Position numbers and translations under genes: made by a program
NCBI GenBank assembly: GCA_024640585.1
Contig: JAHEEQ010000089.1
Coordinates: forward strand, 1-9,022
DNA from: Micrococcales bacterium
GTDB lineage: Bacteria > Actinomycetota > Actinomycetes > S36-B12 > UBA5976
Reading direction: 5' to 3'
Length of the DNA: 9,022 nt
Notes under the pieces: generated by a model
What the model was told of the DNA's origin: nothing
The model's database searches: none
The model's input: the letters and a program-made list of their open reading frames with translations, nothing else
Shown: positions 5,589-9,022 of the stretch, piece after piece
How the letters are laid out: every line of letters starts with the position of its first letter
Position numbering within the stretch: the stretch's first letter is position 1

Positions 5589-6566
5589 GTGATTGAAACT
5601 GATGTGGCCATCATCGGCGCCGGCCCCGCTGGACTTTATGCAACTTACTATGCCGGATTTCGAGGATTCAGTGTTTTAGTTATTGACGCTCTTGGCGAAA
5701 TTGGCGGACAAATCACCGCAATGTATCCCGAAAAAGAAATTTTCGATATTGCAGGTTTTCCGTCCATTAAAGGGCGAGATTTAATTGACGGATTAACTAT
5801 GCAGGCGCAATCTGCAAAACCAGTTTTCAAGATGTCCACCCAAGTTTCAAATCTTGAAGAAGTCGCAAGTGGCATCAAATTGACATTGGATACAGATGAA
5901 GAGGTGATTGCAAAAGTTGTAATAATTGCTGGTGGAATTGGAGCGTTTACTCCAAGAGCACTGCCCACAGGCATGGAATGGCTTGGCAAAGGTCTTGTGC
6001 ATTTCGTTCCAACTCTTTCTGAACATGCTGGCAAACAGGTCGTAATTGCAGGTGGCGGAGATTCTGCTTTCGACTGGGCGTATTCACTGGCTCCTATTGC
6101 CAAGTCAGTAACGCTAGTTCATAGACGTGATGCTTTCCGTGCGCACGCGGCCACTGTTGAACAGGTGAAAGCAATAGGAGTGGAACTAATTACGTCGGCA
6201 GAAATTTCTGCGATAAACGGTGAAGAAAATATCTCAAGCGTAGAGATCAAATTCAAAGAGTCGGGCGAAACTAGAGTGCTCGAATGCGAAACAGTTGTTG
6301 CAGCCTTGGGTTTTGTCGCGAATATTGGACCAATTGCAAATTGGGGACTAGATCTTGAAAAGCGCCACATAATTGTCAAACCAACCATGGAGACTTCAAT
6401 TAAAAGAGTCTTTGCAGTTGGCGACATCGCAACTTATGAAGGAAAAGTTCCACTTATTGCAGTTGGATTTGGCGAGGCTGCTACTGCGGTAAATAACGCA
6501 GCTCCTTATATTGATGAGAATTTCGGAGTATTCCCAGGGCACAGCAGTGGTGGAGCTGCAGACTAG
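5589..6566 (+). CDS. Ferredoxin/flavodoxin--NADP+ reductase, thioredoxin-reductase-like (FNR2 type)
   Basis: This soluble FAD enzyme moves electrons between NADPH and ferredoxin or flavodoxin. It has 325 residues, near the usual 330. The N-terminal FAD-binding fold has GAGPAG (10-15). GGQITAMYPEKEIFDIAGFP (39-58) is a signature of the YumC/FNR2 group. The NADP fold has AGGGDSAFDWA (154-164) and the phosphate-binding HRR (178-180). The second FAD motif is AVGDIATYEGKVPLIAVGFGEA (276-297). The CxxC redox pair of true thioredoxin reductases is absent from the NADP domain, which supports FNR2. The GTG start is chosen because upstream in-frame alternatives are lacking and MIETDVAIIGAGPAG aligns with the family N-terminus. 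It is apparently leaderless. Its TAG stop shares the CTAG at 6563-6566 with the convergent gene. Confidence 0.93.
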   Translation: MIETDVAIIGAGPAGLYATYYAGFRGFSVLVIDALGEIGGQITAMYPEKEIFDIAGFPSIKGRDLIDGLTMQAQSAKPVFKMSTQVSNLEEVASGIKLTLDTDEEVIAKVVIIAGGIGAFTPRALPTGMEWLGKGLVHFVPTLSEHAGKQVVIAGGGDSAFDWAYSLAPIAKSVTLVHRRDAFRAHAATVEQVKAIGVELITSAEISAINGEENISSVEIKFKESGETRVLECETVVAALGFVANIGPIANWGLDLEKRHIIVKPTMETSIKRVFAVGDIATYEGKVPLIAVGFGEAATAVNNAAPYIDENFGVFPGHSSGGAAD

Positions 6567-7510
6567 AAATGCCAATTTTCAACTTGGCTTATATTTGTTG
6601 CTAGCCAAGTATCATCGACACTTTCTTCTCCAGTGCAGAGTTTCTTTCGTGAAATTGTTTTTGCACCTTCAAGCTCAACGTTCCAACTTCTACCATCTAC
6701 ATGGCGAACTTGTACAAGATCATTTTCAGTTAAATTTGAAATCCCAGTTGCCGAAATTGGCTTGCCACTTCGAAGCACAACAACATCAAGCGAATCGATT
6801 TGACCAATGTTTGCAAATTTACGAGTTTCAATTTCGGCAATTTGAGCAAATGGTGGTTGAGCGGTTCTTCCTCGCATAAAGTTTGAATTTAAGTTTCCAG
6901 ACCATGCGTCATTAAGTATTTCTTGTGTGGTTTCGCTAGTTAGATGACCAAACATAATTCCGTAAGGAAGCAATAAACCAGTAGGAGCGAAACGGTGGCC
7001 ACCTAAATGTGATGCTTCATAAATCTGGCCAGTCAATTCGGGATTTGGACGTAATTCGTCAACAATTTTGCGTGAATGAACAGCGCAACATTGGTCTTTC
7101 TTTCCATTGGTGCAAAGAAATAGGACTGGATCAGCCGAACGACGACCCACAGCCGGCAATTCTCCTCGAATTATTGCAGACCAATCCCAGCGCAAAACAT
7201 CAGCAATATTGTCCAAGGATCCTGAGCGCATTCGTACTCCACCAGGAGATGTGTGAGCCAACCAAAATCTACGACGATTTGTTGTGCGACGTTCAGTTTG
7301 GGCAAGATCGGTACGTCTTGCTAAGAAAATTCCAACTTCTGGAAAATTAATTTGTGCTTTTAAAGCTGCTCCAAGACCTTCAGGCAAAGAGCATTCAACT
7401 AGGGCGTCATTTCCCCAGGTACCTGGCTGTTCAATTACAAGGTAAACTTTTTTGAATTCAGCAGTTCCAATCAAAGGTTCATTTATTGCAGAATCATGGC
7501 AGGTTGTCAT
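6563..7510 (-). CDS. Sucrase/ferredoxin-like [2Fe-2S] thioredoxin-fold protein (Apd1-like)
   Basis: The protein has 315 residues and belongs to the sucrase/ferredoxin-like family (PF06999). CHDSAINEPLIGTA at the N-terminus and LVIEQPGTWG (24-33) are family marks. The cluster-binding region has CTNGKKDQCC (133-142) and EASHLGGHRFAP (165-176). Cys133-x8-Cys142 and His168-x3-His172 match the two-Cys two-His [2Fe-2S] ligand pattern established for yeast Apd1. An electron-transfer role is likely, but the partner is unknown; the reductase gene next door is only a suggestion. The ATG at 7510 overlaps the parC stop codon by one base (TAATG), with GGAG about 10 bases upstream, so it is translationally coupled to parC. 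The stop overlaps the stop of the convergent reductase gene. The family name does not imply sucrase activity. Confidence 0.9.
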   Translation of the reverse strand: MTTCHDSAINEPLIGTAEFKKVYLVIEQPGTWGNDALVECSLPEGLGAALKAQINFPEVGIFLARRTDLAQTERRTTNRRRFWLAHTSPGGVRMRSGSLDNIADVLRWDWSAIIRGELPAVGRRSADPVLFLCTNGKKDQCCAVHSRKIVDELRPNPELTGQIYEASHLGGHRFAPTGLLLPYGIMFGHLTSETTQEILNDAWSGNLNSNFMRGRTAQPPFAQIAEIETRKFANIGQIDSLDVVVLRSGKPISATGISNLTENDLVQVRHVDGRSWNVELEGAKTISRKKLCTGEESVDDTWLATNISQVENWHF

Positions 7511-9022
7511 TATGCGAAATCTCCAACCAAATGGGTTGGCGATACTTCAGTTGCAGAACCACTCGCATCTCTTTTTGAAAGGAAGTCTGGAAGCTCAACT
7601 GGATTTACGCCGTTACTTGCTCTTACTGGGCCACTAGCTGCGCCTGCAAAAATTAGCTGATCTTCACCGCGTTTGAGGGTGTGGCACCTAACGCCGCCAG
7701 TTGCCCGGCCTTTAGATGGGAACTCTGCCAACTCGGATATTTTGATTGTGCGTGCCTGAGTTCCAGGTAGAGCGTCGGAATTTCCACCTACGGTCACAAC
7801 TTGGGAATCTTTAGAGACAACAGCAAACGCAATCACCCATGCGCCATCCGAAACTTTGATGCCTGCCATTCCAGCCGCAGCTTTACCTTGTGGACGAACC
7901 AAGTCCGCTTTGTAGTGCAGAAGTTGAGCATCTGAAGTGATGAATACGAGGTTATCAAATTTCTTGGTTGTGATTCCAAATCCAACTACATCATCGCCAG
8001 CTTCAAGTTTTATGATTTCTGAAGATTTTGTCTTTGCTGATTCAATTTCAATTCGCTTGACCACGCCATTTGCAGTTCCAATAGCAATCGTCACTGGTTT
8101 ATTGAGCGGTACCAATCCAAGTGGAATTTCGCCTTTGTCGAGAATTGCAAAGTCTTTGACAGCGCTTCCACCTTTTAATGTCGTAGATGCACTGCCTTGT
8201 AGCGCTGGAATTTCCATAACGGAAATTTGATGCAATTTTCCAGAACTTGTTATTAGTCCAACTTCACCACGAGCGGTTGCGCTAACTTGAGATACAACTG
8301 TGTCGTGTTTTGAACGATTTCCACGATTAGCTGTGCTTTTTGGTTCAAAACGACCGACCAAACCTGAAGCCGACATCATGACTAAAGTCGGATCGTCTGC
8401 AATTTCTAAATCCACTGCGATTGAAGCGCTGCCATCGTCTTCTTGCAACAAAGTTCGTCGAGCTGTGCCGAATTCGCGAGCAACATCAGCTAGTTCGTCG
8501 CTTACAACAGATTTGATTGCATTTTCACTTTCAAGCAATTGCTCAAGAAGTGAAATTGTGTCTCGAAGTTCCTTTTGTTCTTTTTCGATTTCAATTCTAG
8601 AAAATTTAGTTAGTCGACGAAGTGGCATTTCAAGGATGTAATTTGCCTGAATTTCGCTTAGTTTGAATTGCTTCATCAATTGCTCTCGAGCTGCGGCTGT
8701 GTCATCGCTTGCTCGAATCACCGCAATTACTTTGTCGATGTCAACAATGGCAATCAAGAGTCCGTCAACTAAGTGAAGTCGATCAAGTGCCTTCTTGCGG
8801 CGAAATTCGCTTCGTCTGCGTACAACCTCAATTCGATGCCCAAGAAATACTTCGAGCATCTCAACAAGGCCGAGGGTTTGCGGAGCACCATCGACAAGAG
8901 CGACGTTGTTGATGGAGAATTGATCTTCAAGCGGTGTGGTTTTGTAGAGTTGAGCGAGAACTGCTTGTGGATTGAAGCCAGACTTGAGTTCGATTACTAA
9001 TTGCAAACCTTTTTCGCCATCA
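7510..9022 (-). CDS. parC: DNA topoisomerase IV subunit A (ParC), C-terminal part
   Basis: The frame is open to the right edge; 503 residues plus the stop are present and the N-terminal half with the catalytic tyrosine lies outside. The part seen begins DGEKGLQLVIELKSG, near the end of the DNA breakage-reunion domain. It continues through the coiled-coil and C-gate region: KKALDRLHLVDGLLIAIVDI (about 72-91), then KLSEIQANYILEMPLRRLTK and an E/K-rich helix. The last 300 or so residues form the beta-pinwheel that wraps DNA, with blades such as ARGEVGLITSSGKLHQI and a last VRCHTLKRGEDQLIFAG block. No GyrA box (QRRGGKG) is seen where GyrA would have one; there is ANRGNRSKHD instead. Together with the nearby parE this favours ParC over GyrA. 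The downstream sucrase/ferredoxin-like gene starts within its stop codon. Confidence 0.88.
   Translation of the reverse strand, partial: DGEKGLQLVIELKSGFNPQAVLAQLYKTTPLEDQFSINNVALVDGAPQTLGLVEMLEVFLGHRIEVVRRRSEFRRKKALDRLHLVDGLLIAIVDIDKVIAVIRASDDTAAAREQLMKQFKLSEIQANYILEMPLRRLTKFSRIEIEKEQKELRDTISLLEQLLESENAIKSVVSDELADVAREFGTARRTLLQEDDGSASIAVDLEIADDPTLVMMSASGLVGRFEPKSTANRGNRSKHDTVVSQVSATARGEVGLITSSGKLHQISVMEIPALQGSASTTLKGGSAVKDFAILDKGEIPLGLVPLNKPVTIAIGTANGVVKRIEIESAKTKSSEIIKLEAGDDVVGFGITTKKFDNLVFITSDAQLLHYKADLVRPQGKAAAGMAGIKVSDGAWVIAFAVVSKDSQVVTVGGNSDALPGTQARTIKISELAEFPSKGRATGGVRCHTLKRGEDQLIFAGAASGPVRASNGVNPVELPDFLSKRDASGSATEVSPTHLVGDFA

Noticed and set aside
6511..7350. Plus-strand frames rich in Gln, Leu and Phe opposite the Apd1-like gene
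   Set aside because: They are shadows of a recognised gene on the minus strand, with no start signals or domains.

Overview
The window looks like chromosomal core DNA from an AT-leaning actinobacterium, possibly of the freshwater acI/Nanopelagicales kind. The evidence is a HrdB-type RpoD with a Lys/Ala/Pro-rich N-terminus, an actinobacterial DUF7455-like zinc protein beside it, actinobacterial-type ParE and ParC, a short mycobacterial-type beta-carbonic anhydrase, and a sucrase/ferredoxin-like gene coupled to parC. Base composition was judged by eye, and the lineage is an inference.

Layout, left to right. A secreted-protein gene on the minus strand runs off the left edge (<1-666). It has no stop inside the window. 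A 241-bp divergent intergenic region (667-907) carries a strongly structured leader just upstream of rpoD, the primary sigma factor (908-2506). A bidirectional terminator (2521-2548) separates rpoD from a convergent small zinc-protein gene (2562-2750, minus). A second divergent region holds a likely promoter and a large dyad in front of parE (2907-4982). parE converges on a beta-carbonic anhydrase gene (4989-5522, minus) with 6 bp between the stop codons. A 66-bp divergent region, with signals suggesting leaderless transcription both ways, separates this from a ferredoxin/flavodoxin-NADP reductase gene (5589-6566). That gene's stop codon overlaps the stop codon of a sucrase/ferredoxin-like [2Fe-2S] protein gene (6563-7510, minus). 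This last gene is translationally coupled to parC (7510->9022, minus), which is cut by the right edge.

Functionally, the window groups the housekeeping sigma factor with both topoisomerase IV subunits, so transcription and chromosome decatenation genes sit together, as in other Actinobacteria. Two redox genes, the reductase and the [2Fe-2S] thioredoxin-like protein, and a CO2/bicarbonate enzyme lie between parE and parC.

The most unusual feature is in RpoD. The segment between sigma regions 1.2 and 2.1 is replaced by a longer one carrying two CxxC pairs (CWVC and CEFC, 21 residues apart), which looks like a zinc ribbon inside the primary sigma factor. Next are the nested and partly mutually exclusive hairpins in the rpoD leader, and the paired leaderless-type promoters. 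No mobile element, CRISPR array, tRNA or rRNA was seen.
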